From Limosilactobacillus reuteri (GTDB taxonomy: Bacteria; Bacillota; Bacilli; Lactobacillales; Lactobacillaceae), in NCBI RefSeq assembly GCF_020784725.1, contig NZ_JAJGTZ010000042.1, positions 39,938 to 103,937 on the forward strand: 64,000 nt of DNA, written 5' to 3'. A model generated the notes under the pieces. The model was not told where the DNA came from. It searched no databases and saw nothing but the letters and a program-made list of their open reading frames with translations. Shown piece by piece: positions 56,182 to 64,000 of this stretch. The stretch's first letter is position 1; each line of letters starts with the position of its first letter. The position numbers were made by a program, and so were the translations under genes.

Positions 56182-57516
56182 ATGGCATACATTTTTAGAC
56201 TACCAGAAATGGGAGAAGGATTAACTGAAGGTGATGTTGCTTCTTGGCTCGTTAAAGAAGGAGAAGCAATTAAAGCTGATGATCCTTTAATTGAAATTCA
56301 AACTGATAAATCAACTACTCAATTGGTATCTCCAGTTGATGGAACTGTCAAAAAATTATTTGTAAAAGAAGACGACCATGTTGAAAAAGGCGACAAGCTC
56401 GCTGAAATTGATGATGGTAAGCCTGGTATTAGTACAAACGTCGAAAGTGAAGACGATGATGATGAAACTGATACAGGCAGTGAAGAAGCTACTGAAAGTG
56501 AAGAATCCACGGCTCCAGCTGCAGATTCCCCTTCAGAAGATAATTCTTCAAAGGGTGGAGTAGCCCCACTTGCAGAACCAAATAAGCTTGTAATGGCAAT
56601 GCCTTCTGTTCGTCAATATGCCCGTGATAAGGGTGTTGACATCTCACTTGTTCAACCAAGTGGTAACCACGGTCAAGTTCTTAAAGAAGATATTGATAAC
56701 TTTAATGGGTCAGTTGCTCCAGCTAAAGAAGAAAAGAGTACGACTACGTCAGCTAAGACTGCTCCAGTTGCAGCTAAGACCGTTGGTAATACAATCAAGC
56801 CATGGAATGCCGACCTTGAAGAACGTGAACCAATGTCTAATATGCGGAAGATTATCGCTAAGACTACTCGTGAGTCAAAGGATATCTCACCACATGTTAC
56901 ATCATTTGATGAAGTTGAAGTATCTGCTCTAATGGCTAGTCGCAAGAAGTACAAGGCAGTTGCTGCAGAACAAGATATTCACTTGACTTTCTTGCCATAC
57001 ATTATTAAGGCCTTGGTTGCCACATGTAAGAAGTTCCCAGAATTAAATGCTTCAATTGATGATTCTACTCAAGAAATTGTCTACAAGCACTACTATAATG
57101 TTGGAATCCTTACTAACACTGACCACGGTCTCTATAATCCAAATATTAAGAATGCAGATTCTAAGAGTATGTTTGAGATTGCAAAAGAAATTACTGAAAA
57201 TACTCAGGCTGCCTTTGACAACAAGCTAAGTCCAGAATCAATGGCTGGTCGGACTATCAGTATCAGTAACATTGGTTCAATTGGTGGTGGCTGGTTCACT
57301 CCTGTTATCAACCAACCAGATGTTGCCATTCTTGGTGTTGGTCGAATTGACAAGGAACCATACGTTAACGAAGATGGTGAGATTGTTGTTGGTCGAATGA
57401 TGAAGTTATCATTGACTTACGATCACCGTTTAATTGATGGTGGGCTTGCACAACATGCATTGAATTACATGAACAAGTTATTACATGATCCGGAATTATT
57501 GATGATGGAGGGCTAG
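56182..57516 (+). CDS. pdhC: Pyruvate dehydrogenase E2, dihydrolipoamide acetyltransferase
   Basis: A 444-residue E2 core. It has a single lipoyl domain (residues 1-80, lipoyl Lys in [12 protein letters not shown] near 43), an acidic linker and a peripheral-subunit-binding domain ([24 protein letters not shown], about 138-165). A second linker leads to the catalytic domain, with [15 protein letters not shown] near 415 carrying the active His and Asp. One lipoyl domain is common in Gram-positive complexes. AAAGGGTG precedes ATG 56182. Confidence 0.96.
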   Translation: MAYIFRLPEMGEGLTEGDVASWLVKEGEAIKADDPLIEIQTDKSTTQLVSPVDGTVKKLFVKEDDHVEKGDKLAEIDDGKPGISTNVESEDDDDETDTGSEEATESEESTAPAADSPSEDNSSKGGVAPLAEPNKLVMAMPSVRQYARDKGVDISLVQPSGNHGQVLKEDIDNFNGSVAPAKEEKSTTTSAKTAPVAAKTVGNTIKPWNADLEEREPMSNMRKIIAKTTRESKDISPHVTSFDEVEVSALMASRKKYKAVAAEQDIHLTFLPYIIKALVATCKKFPELNASIDDSTQEIVYKHYYNVGILTNTDHGLYNPNIKNADSKSMFEIAKEITENTQAAFDNKLSPESMAGRTISISNIGSIGGGWFTPVINQPDVAILGVGRIDKEPYVNEDGEIVVGRMMKLSLTYDHRLIDGGLAQHALNYMNKLLHDPELLMMEG

Positions 57517-57519
57517 ATA

Positions 57520-58947
57520 ATGGCTGATGTTGAACAAAAGGATACAGTAATTGTTGGTGGAGGTCCTGGTGGTTACGTAGCTGCTATTCGAGCTTCAGAA
57601 TTAGGTCAAAAGGTTACTTTAATTGATAAGGGAGAACCAGGTTTAGGTGGTGTTTGTCTAAATGTTGGATGTGTACCATCTAAAGCATTGATTGCTGCTG
57701 GTCACCGTTACCAAGAAACTTTAGACTCATCTATTTATGGTATTTCTAAGACCGATGCAAAGTTAGACTTTACTAAGACTCAAGAATGGAAAGACCATAA
57801 AGTTGTCGACCGTATGATTCGTGGAGTTAAGATGCTTTTGAAGAAGCATAAGGTTGAAATCATTGATGGCGAGGCAATTCTTGATAATGACCACCAACTT
57901 CGTGTAATTAAGCCTGGTCCAAAGCAATTCATGGATAATGATAATGGTCGGACTATCACGTGGAAGAATTTAATTCTTGCAACAGGAAGTCGTCCAGTAG
58001 AAATTCCTCATTTTAAGTTTGAAGGCCGTGTTATTGATTCAACCGGTGGCTTAAACCTCAAGGAAGTACCAGAAGAATTAGTTGTAATTGGTGGTGGCTA
58101 CATTGGGACAGAATTAGCTGGTGCTTATGCCGATCTTGGTGCTCATGTAACGATTATTGAAGGTACTGATTCAATTCTCGGTGGATTTGATCACGATATG
58201 GTTGATATTGTTGTCAAGAATCTTGAGAAGAAAGGCGTAGACATTGTAACTAAGGCAATGGCTAAGGATTCTGAGCAAGATGAAAATAGTGTTACTGTCA
58301 CTTATGAAGTTGATGGTAGCGAAAAGAGCATTAAAGCAGACTACTGCATGGTATCTGTTGGTCGTAAACCAAATACTGATGATTTTGGGCTTGATATGAC
58401 AAATGTTAAGTTAAACGATCGTCATCAAATAATTGTTGATGAACAAGGCCGGACGAATGTACCTGGTATTTGGGCTATTGGAGATATTGTTCCTGGTCCT
58501 GCTCTTGCGCACAAGGCATTCTTTGAAGCTAAGACTGCTGCGGGTGCAATTGCTGGTAAGAATACTGCTAATGATTGGGTTGGAGTACCAATGGTTTGCT
58601 TTGCTGATCCAGAATTAGCTCAAGTGGGTATGACGGTTGAAGAAGCTAAAGATAAAGGAATTGATGTATCTACTGCCCAATTCCCATTTGCTGGTAATGC
58701 TCGTGCCGTTTCTCTTGATGCTGCCGAAGGATTTATTCGCTTAATCTACACTAAAGATAAGAAGAACGTTATTGGTGCTCAAGGTGTCGGCCCTGGTGTT
58801 AGTGACCTTGCTGGTGAACTTTCATTGATTGTCAACTGTGGAATGAATGTTGAAGACGTTGCTTTAACAATTCATCCGCACCCAACATTGAATGAGCCTG
58901 TTCAAGAAGCTGCAGACATTGCGCTGGGCTTCCCAACACATATCTAA
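57520..58947 (+). CDS. pdhD: Dihydrolipoyl dehydrogenase (E3)
   Basis: A 475-residue flavoprotein disulfide reductase that reoxidises dihydrolipoamide. FAD motif IVGGGPGGYVAAIRASELG, redox pair GGVCLNVGCVPSKALI (Cys near 45 and 50), NAD motif LVVIGGGYIGTELAGAYADLG, second FAD motif GIWAIGDIVPGPALAHKAFFEA and the C-terminal TIHPHPTLNEPVQEAA with the catalytic His-Glu are all present. ATG 57520 is three bases after the pdhC stop, with GGAGGG in the pdhC end. Confidence 0.97.
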   Translation: MADVEQKDTVIVGGGPGGYVAAIRASELGQKVTLIDKGEPGLGGVCLNVGCVPSKALIAAGHRYQETLDSSIYGISKTDAKLDFTKTQEWKDHKVVDRMIRGVKMLLKKHKVEIIDGEAILDNDHQLRVIKPGPKQFMDNDNGRTITWKNLILATGSRPVEIPHFKFEGRVIDSTGGLNLKEVPEELVVIGGGYIGTELAGAYADLGAHVTIIEGTDSILGGFDHDMVDIVVKNLEKKGVDIVTKAMAKDSEQDENSVTVTYEVDGSEKSIKADYCMVSVGRKPNTDDFGLDMTNVKLNDRHQIIVDEQGRTNVPGIWAIGDIVPGPALAHKAFFEAKTAAGAIAGKNTANDWVGVPMVCFADPELAQVGMTVEEAKDKGIDVSTAQFPFAGNARAVSLDAAEGFIRLIYTKDKKNVIGAQGVGPGVSDLAGELSLIVNCGMNVEDVALTIHPHPTLNEPVQEAADIALGFPTHI

Positions 58948-58961
58948 ATTTTAATAAATTA

Positions 58962-59013
58962 AAAAAGTTCTTAGTGATTAATAACTCGATTTTGAGATCA
59001 CTAAGAACTTTTT
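58962..59013. terminator. Terminator of the pdh operon
   Basis: AAAAAGTTCTTAGTGAT pairs with ATCACTAAGAACTTTTT, a 17-base stem ending in a T tract. Confidence 0.93.
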
Positions 59014-59098
59014 CTGTTTGGATTCTTTTAGGCCTTTTATTCCTAAATTTCCGTTTGGATTGTATAATACAAGTAGAAAATGATTGGAGGGACAAAAG

Positions 59099-59392
59099 AT
59101 GAATTCACAAAGCTATAGTTACCCCCTTGATCCATCATGGACAACTAAAGAGATGGAAACGGTAATTGCTATGTTTAGGGCGGTTGAAGATGCTTATGAA
59201 GTTGGGATTGACAGAGATAAAATTTTAGATTGTTATCGTGCTTTTAAGCAAGTCGTTCCCTCAAAGGCTGAGGAGAAACAATTAGGCCGCGAATTTGAAA
59301 AGAATTCGGGTTATGTTCTCTACCGTGTTATTAAAGCAGCACAAGAGTCAACAGATAAGAGAATTAAGATGGTTGGGCAAAAAAATGATTAG
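59099..59392 (+). CDS. UPF0223 family protein (YktA-like)
   Basis: A 97-residue protein (NSQSYSYPLDPSWTTKEMETVI, then DCYRAFKQVVPSKAEEKQLGREFEKNSGYVLYRVIKAA) matching the Firmicutes-specific UPF0223 family, known as YktA in Bacillus. It is helical and has no known function. TGGAGG precedes ATG 59099. A TATAAT at 59063 is a likely -10. It overlaps the next gene by eight bases, the same neighbour as in Bacillus. Confidence 0.9.
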   Translation: MNSQSYSYPLDPSWTTKEMETVIAMFRAVEDAYEVGIDRDKILDCYRAFKQVVPSKAEEKQLGREFEKNSGYVLYRVIKAAQESTDKRIKMVGQKND

Positions 59393-60158
59393 GATTGAAG
59401 AGTTAGATCAAAAAGCACAACAAATAATCCGTCAAGCAGGTCAGAATGCATACCAGAAAATGGAAAATGATTACCAGATTGATACGAAGACGAATTATAC
59501 TGACCTTGTAACGACAATTGACCGGGAAAATGAACAGTTAATAAATGATCAACTACGAAAGATTGATCCTGATAGTCAAATCTTAAGTGAAGAAGGGTTT
59601 GGCGACAAGCAAATAAGCAATATGCAAGGACATGTTTGGATTGTTGATCCGATTGATGGAACAATGAATTTTGTTAAGCAGCATAATAATTTTGCTGTTA
59701 TGCTAGCGTTGTATGTTGATGGTCAACCAACGCTTGGTTATATTTTAGATGTAATTAATAATCGCCTTTACCATGGTCGAAGAAACGCTGGTGTTTATGT
59801 TGATAACCAAAAAATTAGTCAGCCAGCTAACCTAGGTTTACGAGAAAGTTTATTAGCGATGAATCGAACATTAACTTTAAGCGGCAATTCTACGTTAAAG
59901 AAAATCGCCCAAGACGCAATTGGCTTACGAATGTATGGAAGTGCTGGCATTGAGATGATTGGTGTGATTACTGGTCAATTAGGTGGATATATCTCGGATT
60001 TAAAGCCATGGGATCTTGCTGCTGGACGAATGTTAGCAGAAGAATTAGGCTTAGTTGTGAAATCAATTGACGGTAGTTCTATTAATGTGTTATCATCTAA
60101 TCTTGTATTAGTAGCAACGAGGCAGGTTAGTCGAGATATTCGACAAATCATCAATTAG
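59385..60158 (+). CDS. suhB: Inositol monophosphatase family protein
   Basis: A 257-residue metal-dependent phosphatase of the IMPase/FIG family. TDLVTTIDRENEQLI, ILSEEGFGDK with metal-binding Glu, WIVDPIDGTMNFVKQHNNFAV with the DPIDGT metal site, and DLKPWDLAAGRMLAEELG are its four signatures. ATG 59385 overlaps the upstream stop; the binding site is weak, which suggests coupling. Substrates may be inositol phosphate, PAP or NADP; not decidable here. Confidence 0.92.
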   Translation: MIRIEELDQKAQQIIRQAGQNAYQKMENDYQIDTKTNYTDLVTTIDRENEQLINDQLRKIDPDSQILSEEGFGDKQISNMQGHVWIVDPIDGTMNFVKQHNNFAVMLALYVDGQPTLGYILDVINNRLYHGRRNAGVYVDNQKISQPANLGLRESLLAMNRTLTLSGNSTLKKIAQDAIGLRMYGSAGIEMIGVITGQLGGYISDLKPWDLAAGRMLAEELGLVVKSIDGSSINVLSSNLVLVATRQVSRDIRQIIN

Positions 60159-60165
60159 TTGTCGA

Positions 60166-60196
60166 GGCTGTGACCGCGATGTCACAGTTTTTTTAT
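60166..60196 (+). terminator. Terminator after the IMPase gene
   Basis: CTGTGAC pairs with GTCACAG over a six-base loop, followed by seven T residues. Confidence 0.9.
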
Positions 60197-60264
60197 GAAA
60201 TTGGCTATTGATAGGCCGCTGCTGTTCGACTTAAAAATGATATGACGAAAGGGAGAATCAAGTT

Positions 60265-62109
60265 TTGAAAACTCGTGACGACATTCGTAACATTGCGATT
60301 ATTGCCCACGTTGACCACGGTAAAACTACCTTAGTTAACGAAATGTTGAAGCAATCAGATACTTTACCAGAACACTTCTCAATTGAAGATCGTGCGATGG
60401 ATACTAACGCTATTGAGCGTGAACGTGGTATTACTATTCTTTCAAAAAATACTGCTGTTAAATATGACAATCACCAAATTAACATTTTGGATACACCTGG
60501 ACACGCGGACTTCGGTGGTGAAGTTGAACGTGTTATGAAGATGGTTGATGGTGTATTACTTGTTGTAGATGCTTTCGAAGGGACGATGCCTCAGACACGG
60601 TTCGTTCTTAAGAAGGCCCTTGAACAGCATTTAACACCAATTGTTGTGATTAACAAGGTTGACCGTAAAGGTGCTCGTCCTGAAGAAGTTGTTGATGAAG
60701 TTCTTGACCTCTTTATTGAATTAGGTGCAGATGAAGATCAACTCGACTTCCCAGTTGTTTACACTTCAGCAATGAACGGTACTTCAAGTTATGATTCAGA
60801 TGTTTCTACTCAAGAACACACCATGAAGCCATTGTTTGATACTATTATCAAGACAATTCCTGCTCCCGTAGATAATTCTGATGAACCACTTCAATTCCAA
60901 GTTGCTATTTTAGATTATAATGATTTCGTTGGTCGAATCGGTATCGGTCGTGTCTTCCGTGGTAAGATTAAGGTCGGCGATAATGTTACCTTAATGAAGC
61001 TTGATGGCTCAAAGAAGAATTTCCGAGTTACTAAACTCTTTGGTTTCTTCGGTTTGAAGCGGTTGGAAATTAATGAAGCTGAAGCCGGTGACTTGATTGC
61101 GGTTTCTGGGATGGAAGACATCAACGTTGGTGAAACTGTAACTGATGCAGAACACCCCGAAGCAATCACTCCATTGCGGATTGATCCACCTACATTACAA
61201 ATGACTTTCCGGACCAACGATTCTCCATTTGCTGGTCGTGAAGGTAAATTTGTTACTGCCCGTCAGCTTGAAGATCGTTTGAAGCGTGAAATGCAAACTG
61301 ATGTATCCTTAAAGGTTGAAGATACTGATGATCCAGGTGCATGGACTGTTTCAGGTCGTGGGGAATTACACCTTTCTATCTTGATTGAAACTTTACGTCG
61401 TGAAGGATATGAATTATCTGTATCACGTCCACAAGTTATTTACCGTGAAATTGATGGAGTAATGAGTGAACCATTTGAAGAAGTTCAAATTGATACTCCA
61501 GATGAATATACTGGTTCAGTTATTGATAGCCTTTCTAAACGTAAGGGTGAAATGAAGAACATGGAACCAGGCGAAAATGGTCAAACTCGTCTTATCTTCT
61601 TAGCACCATCACGTGGTTTGATTGGATACTCAACTGAATTTATGACTATGACCCGTGGTTACGGAATCATGAGCCATACCTTTGAAAAATATGCACCAGT
61701 TATCAAAAACTGGAACCCTGGTCGTCAAAAGGGTACCCTTGTGTCCATGAACGCTGGTAAGGCTACTACTTACGCAATGATGGGTATCGAAAGTCGTGGT
61801 CAATTATTGATTGATCCAGGTACGGAAGTTTACGAAGGTATGATCGTTGGTGAAAACAGTCGTGAAAATGATATTACTGTTAACATCACCAAGGGTAAGA
61901 ACTTAACGAACGTTCGTGCTGCTGGTTCTGATGAAATGGCTCACATTAAGACCCCTACTCACTTCTCCCTTGAAGAATCACTCGAATTCTTAAATGAAGA
62001 TGAATACTGTGAAGTAACTCCAGAAAATATCCGTTTACGGAAGAAGACCCTTAACACAAATGCCCGTGAAAAGGAAGCTAAGCGTCGTCGTGCTGCTTCA
62101 CGGAAGTAA
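60265..62109 (+). CDS. typA: Ribosome-associated GTPase TypA/BipA
   Basis: A 614-residue translational GTPase resembling EF-G. It has the P-loop [15 protein letters not shown], the G2/G3 region [14 protein letters not shown]...[29 protein letters not shown], and a C-terminal domain with [14 protein letters not shown] and [25 protein letters not shown]. It assists 50S assembly, notably at low temperature or under stress. The start is TTG 60265 with GAAAGGGAG about ten bases upstream. Confidence 0.97.
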   Translation: MKTRDDIRNIAIIAHVDHGKTTLVNEMLKQSDTLPEHFSIEDRAMDTNAIERERGITILSKNTAVKYDNHQINILDTPGHADFGGEVERVMKMVDGVLLVVDAFEGTMPQTRFVLKKALEQHLTPIVVINKVDRKGARPEEVVDEVLDLFIELGADEDQLDFPVVYTSAMNGTSSYDSDVSTQEHTMKPLFDTIIKTIPAPVDNSDEPLQFQVAILDYNDFVGRIGIGRVFRGKIKVGDNVTLMKLDGSKKNFRVTKLFGFFGLKRLEINEAEAGDLIAVSGMEDINVGETVTDAEHPEAITPLRIDPPTLQMTFRTNDSPFAGREGKFVTARQLEDRLKREMQTDVSLKVEDTDDPGAWTVSGRGELHLSILIETLRREGYELSVSRPQVIYREIDGVMSEPFEEVQIDTPDEYTGSVIDSLSKRKGEMKNMEPGENGQTRLIFLAPSRGLIGYSTEFMTMTRGYGIMSHTFEKYAPVIKNWNPGRQKGTLVSMNAGKATTYAMMGIESRGQLLIDPGTEVYEGMIVGENSRENDITVNITKGKNLTNVRAAGSDEMAHIKTPTHFSLEESLEFLNEDEYCEVTPENIRLRKKTLNTNAREKEAKRRRAASRK

Positions 62110-62113
62110 ATAT

Positions 62114-62155
62114 TTAAAAAAGCTTGGGAGGCTAACTAGCTTTCCGAGCTTTTTT
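62114..62155 (+). terminator. Terminator after typA
   Basis: AAAAAGCT and GGGA pair with TCC and AGCTTTTT in a stem ending in seven T residues. Confidence 0.85.
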
Positions 62156-62202
62156 TTGTTGTATAATAATGATTGTATTTTGTTTTTAGGTAGGTGCACT
62201 TT

Positions 62203-63426
62203 GTGAAGAAAAAGAAATTAAGATTCCGTAAGATTCGTTCTGTATGGAATAACGTCCGCTACCTTGATTATTATATTTTAGTTCCTTATCTTGCTTTATG
62301 TTTAGTAGGAATTGTAATGGTCTATTCAGCGAGTGCTTCCATTGAAATGCAAAATGGTGGAACTCCATTAGGATATTTAGTAAAACAAACAATCTATGTT
62401 GTAATGGGAGTTGCAGTAATGGCATTTATAGCAAATTATCCTTTGCGGCATTATCGAACGCCAAGATTTTTACGAGATTCAACATTGGTAGTTGGTGCTT
62501 TACTTGTCATTGTTTTGGTTTTTAGCCGGGCTGTTAACGGAGCTAAAGGTTGGATATCCTTGGGCTTCTTTAATATTCAACCGGTGGAAATTTGTAAGCT
62601 ATATTTTATCTTATATTTAGCTGATCGAATGGCTAAAATTAGGCAACGTGGGCAACATTTTACCACTGATGCTAAAGGCCCCTGGCTCATAATTGCAATT
62701 TTTCTCGGGTTAATTATGATTCAACCAGATATTGGAGGAATGGCGATTAACGGAGCGATTATTGCAATCATGCTTTTAGCGGCGGATTATAAATGGGGCG
62801 TTGGTTTGGGGATAATTCTTGTCTTACCAGCGCTTGGCTACCTTGGATTGGAACGACTAGTTGAAAGTGGTTTGCTTCAAGGTGGTGGATACCAAGTTGC
62901 GCGTTTTGTTGCCTTTCTAAATCCTTTTGGAAATGCTAGTGGTTCAGGAAGTCAGTTAGTTAACTCCTATTACGCAATCAGCAATGGGGGTGTATTTGGG
63001 GTAGGACTCGGAAACAGTATCCAGAAAATGGGATATTTGCCAGAACCCAATACCGACTTCATCATGTCAATTACTAGTGAAGAATTGGGTCTAGTTGGGG
63101 TAACGGCAATTTTAGTTACTTTACTCTTTTTGATCTGTCGTATTATTCAAATTGGGGTGCGGGCAGATAGTTTGTATCAAACGCTCATCTGTTATGGCTC
63201 AGCAACATTCTTTACGATTGAAACACTCTTTAATATTGGTGGAGTTCTAGGACTCTTGCCGATTACGGGGGTTACTTTCCCATTTATTAGTTATGGGGGA
63301 TCAAGTATGTTGATTCTTTCCGCAACGGTAGGCATTATAATGAATATTAGCATGCAGCAAAATCGGGATCGCTTAGTTATGGGAAAACCATTTATTCCTG
63401 AAACAGGAGGCGTAAAGAATGTTTAA
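62203..63426 (+). CDS. ftsW: SEDS glycosyltransferase FtsW
   Basis: A 407-residue polytopic SEDS protein with about ten membrane helices. It polymerises lipid II with its partner PBP. Signatures are MVYSASASIEMQNGGTPLGYL, NGAKGWISLGFFNIQPVEICK, MIQPDIGGMAINGAIIAI, GGVFGVGLGNSIQKMGYLPEPNTDFIMS and GVTFPFISYGGSSMLI. It lies outside the dcw cluster, next to typA as in Bacillus, so FtsW is favoured over RodA. GTG 62203 is spaced well from GTAGGTG; GTG 62194 overlaps that site. Confidence 0.93.
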   Translation: MKKKKLRFRKIRSVWNNVRYLDYYILVPYLALCLVGIVMVYSASASIEMQNGGTPLGYLVKQTIYVVMGVAVMAFIANYPLRHYRTPRFLRDSTLVVGALLVIVLVFSRAVNGAKGWISLGFFNIQPVEICKLYFILYLADRMAKIRQRGQHFTTDAKGPWLIIAIFLGLIMIQPDIGGMAINGAIIAIMLLAADYKWGVGLGIILVLPALGYLGLERLVESGLLQGGGYQVARFVAFLNPFGNASGSGSQLVNSYYAISNGGVFGVGLGNSIQKMGYLPEPNTDFIMSITSEELGLVGVTAILVTLLFLICRIIQIGVRADSLYQTLICYGSATFFTIETLFNIGGVLGLLPITGVTFPFISYGGSSMLILSATVGIIMNISMQQNRDRLVMGKPFIPETGGVKNV

Positions 63427-63703
63427 ATTAATTCCACGGCGTTCCCTGATAATTTACATTAACAATAATCGTGTGATTCGAGCTCTTCGTCATTATGGTC
63501 AGATTGATTATATTTCTCGACGAATGCATTATGTGGTAATGTATGTAGACCAAAGTGACGTCGAAAAAATAAAAGAGAAGATAAGTCGATTACGCGCAGT
63601 AAAAAAGGTTGAATTATCAGCTCGGCCAGATTTAGACCCGACGTTAGCTGATCTTGAATTAACAGGAGTCTATCAATTACATGATGAGGATGATAAAAAA
63701 TGA
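63419..63703 (+). CDS. ylbG: YlbG-family protein (UPF0298/DUF2129)
   Basis: A 94-residue protein with the family segment IPRRSLIIYINNNRVIRALRHYG, ISRRMHYVVMYVDQSDVEKI and KVELSARPDLD. YlbG is a small cytoplasmic protein of unknown function, conserved just before rsmD in Firmicutes. CAGGAGGCG precedes ATG 63419. It overlaps ftsW by eight bases and rsmD by four, so the three are coupled. Confidence 0.9.
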   Translation: MFKLIPRRSLIIYINNNRVIRALRHYGQIDYISRRMHYVVMYVDQSDVEKIKEKISRLRAVKKVELSARPDLDPTLADLELTGVYQLHDEDDKK

Positions 63704-64000
63704 GAATTGTTGCAGGAGACTTTGGAGGACGAAAGCTTAGTGCTGTTCCGGGAATGGCAACTCGTCCAACAACTGATAAAGTTAAAGAAGCGTTGTTTAA
63801 TATAATTGGTCCTTACTTTAATGGTGGAACCAGTCTAGATTTGTTTGCCGGAAGCGGTGGATTAAGTATTGAAGCTGTATCGCGTGGCATCAGTCAGGCA
63901 GTCTTGGTTGATCGTCAATATCAAGCAATCAAAACAATTAAGAAGAATATTGACGTTACGAAACATGTTGAACAATTTAAAGTTTATAAAATGGACGCTC
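63700..64000 (+). CDS. rsmD: 16S rRNA (guanine-966-N2)-methyltransferase RsmD, N-terminal part
   Basis: The gene starts at ATG 63700 within the ATGA overlap with ylbG and runs off the window after about 100 codons. MRIVAGDFGGRKL, TRPTTDKVKEALFNII and the SAM motif LDLFAGSGGLSIEAVSRG are the RsmD hallmarks. The catalytic NPPY motif lies beyond the window. It methylates N2 of G966 in 16S rRNA. Confidence 0.95.
   Translation, partial: MRIVAGDFGGRKLSAVPGMATRPTTDKVKEALFNIIGPYFNGGTSLDLFAGSGGLSIEAVSRGISQAVLVDRQYQAIKTIKKNIDVTKHVEQFKVYKMDA

Overview
The window is a low-GC Firmicutes chromosome segment, most like a heterofermentative lactobacillus of the Limosilactobacillus reuteri group. The grounds are the codon and base composition, the Bacillus/Lactobacillus dcw gene order, many TTG/GTG starts behind strong GGAGG sites, a T-box in front of ileS, a lysine riboswitch, and a YSIRK-like/LPQTG surface adhesin with mucin-binding repeats. 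The species is inferred; no marker gene was compared. Nearly all coding capacity is core metabolism. I found no prophage, CRISPR array, restriction system or recognisable new defence system.

Layout. 1-1758: 3' end of a 5S rRNA and its terminator, a decayed IS3-family transposase fragment, and a leftward lactonase gene. 1873-6425: RNA methyltransferases rlmA and trmL, the DNA translocase FtsK/SpoIIIE, a 39-residue DUF4044 membrane peptide on the minus strand, and a DUF3397-like membrane protein. 6570-19972: the division and cell wall (dcw) cluster mraZ-rsmH-ftsL-pbp2-mraY-murD-murG-divIB-ftsA-ftsZ-sepF-yggT-ylmH-divIVA, with MraZ boxes in front. 20003-23065: T-box-controlled ileS. 23179-31656: cold-shock protein, NUDIX hydrolase, small membrane protein, mtnN, then cysteine desulfurase-DUF1831-mnmA (tRNA thiolation), a histidine phosphatase, a TPR protein and recD2. 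31726-36962: prs and the 1350-residue adhesin.

37051-47125 holds a complete aspartate-to-lysine pathway (acetylated diaminopimelate branch). lysC and dapF run leftward. lysA-dapH-deacetylase-dapA-dapB-aminotransferase-asd run rightward behind a lysine riboswitch. 47206-53197 is mixed: glycerate kinase, an unusual GC-rich palindromic intergenic element, two unknown small genes, a LysM-NlpC/P60 cell wall hydrolase, diacylglycerol kinase, the RNA polymerase epsilon subunit and an unknown membrane-anchored protein. 53250-64000: peptide deformylase, the pyruvate dehydrogenase operon pdhABCD with two cre-like sites around its promoter, a UPF0223 gene, an inositol-phosphatase-like gene, typA, ftsW, ylbG and the start of rsmD. 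This last block keeps a gene order also known from Bacillus subtilis.

The points most worth a second look are the intergenic RNA-like hairpin before trmL, the GC-rich inverted-repeat element at 48421-48547, the repeat architecture and mosaic composition of the adhesin, the terminator inside the division cluster between ftsZ and sepF, the two cre-like sites flanking the pdh promoter, and two key-motif substitutions (KTA in the division PBP, GEG in PdhA).
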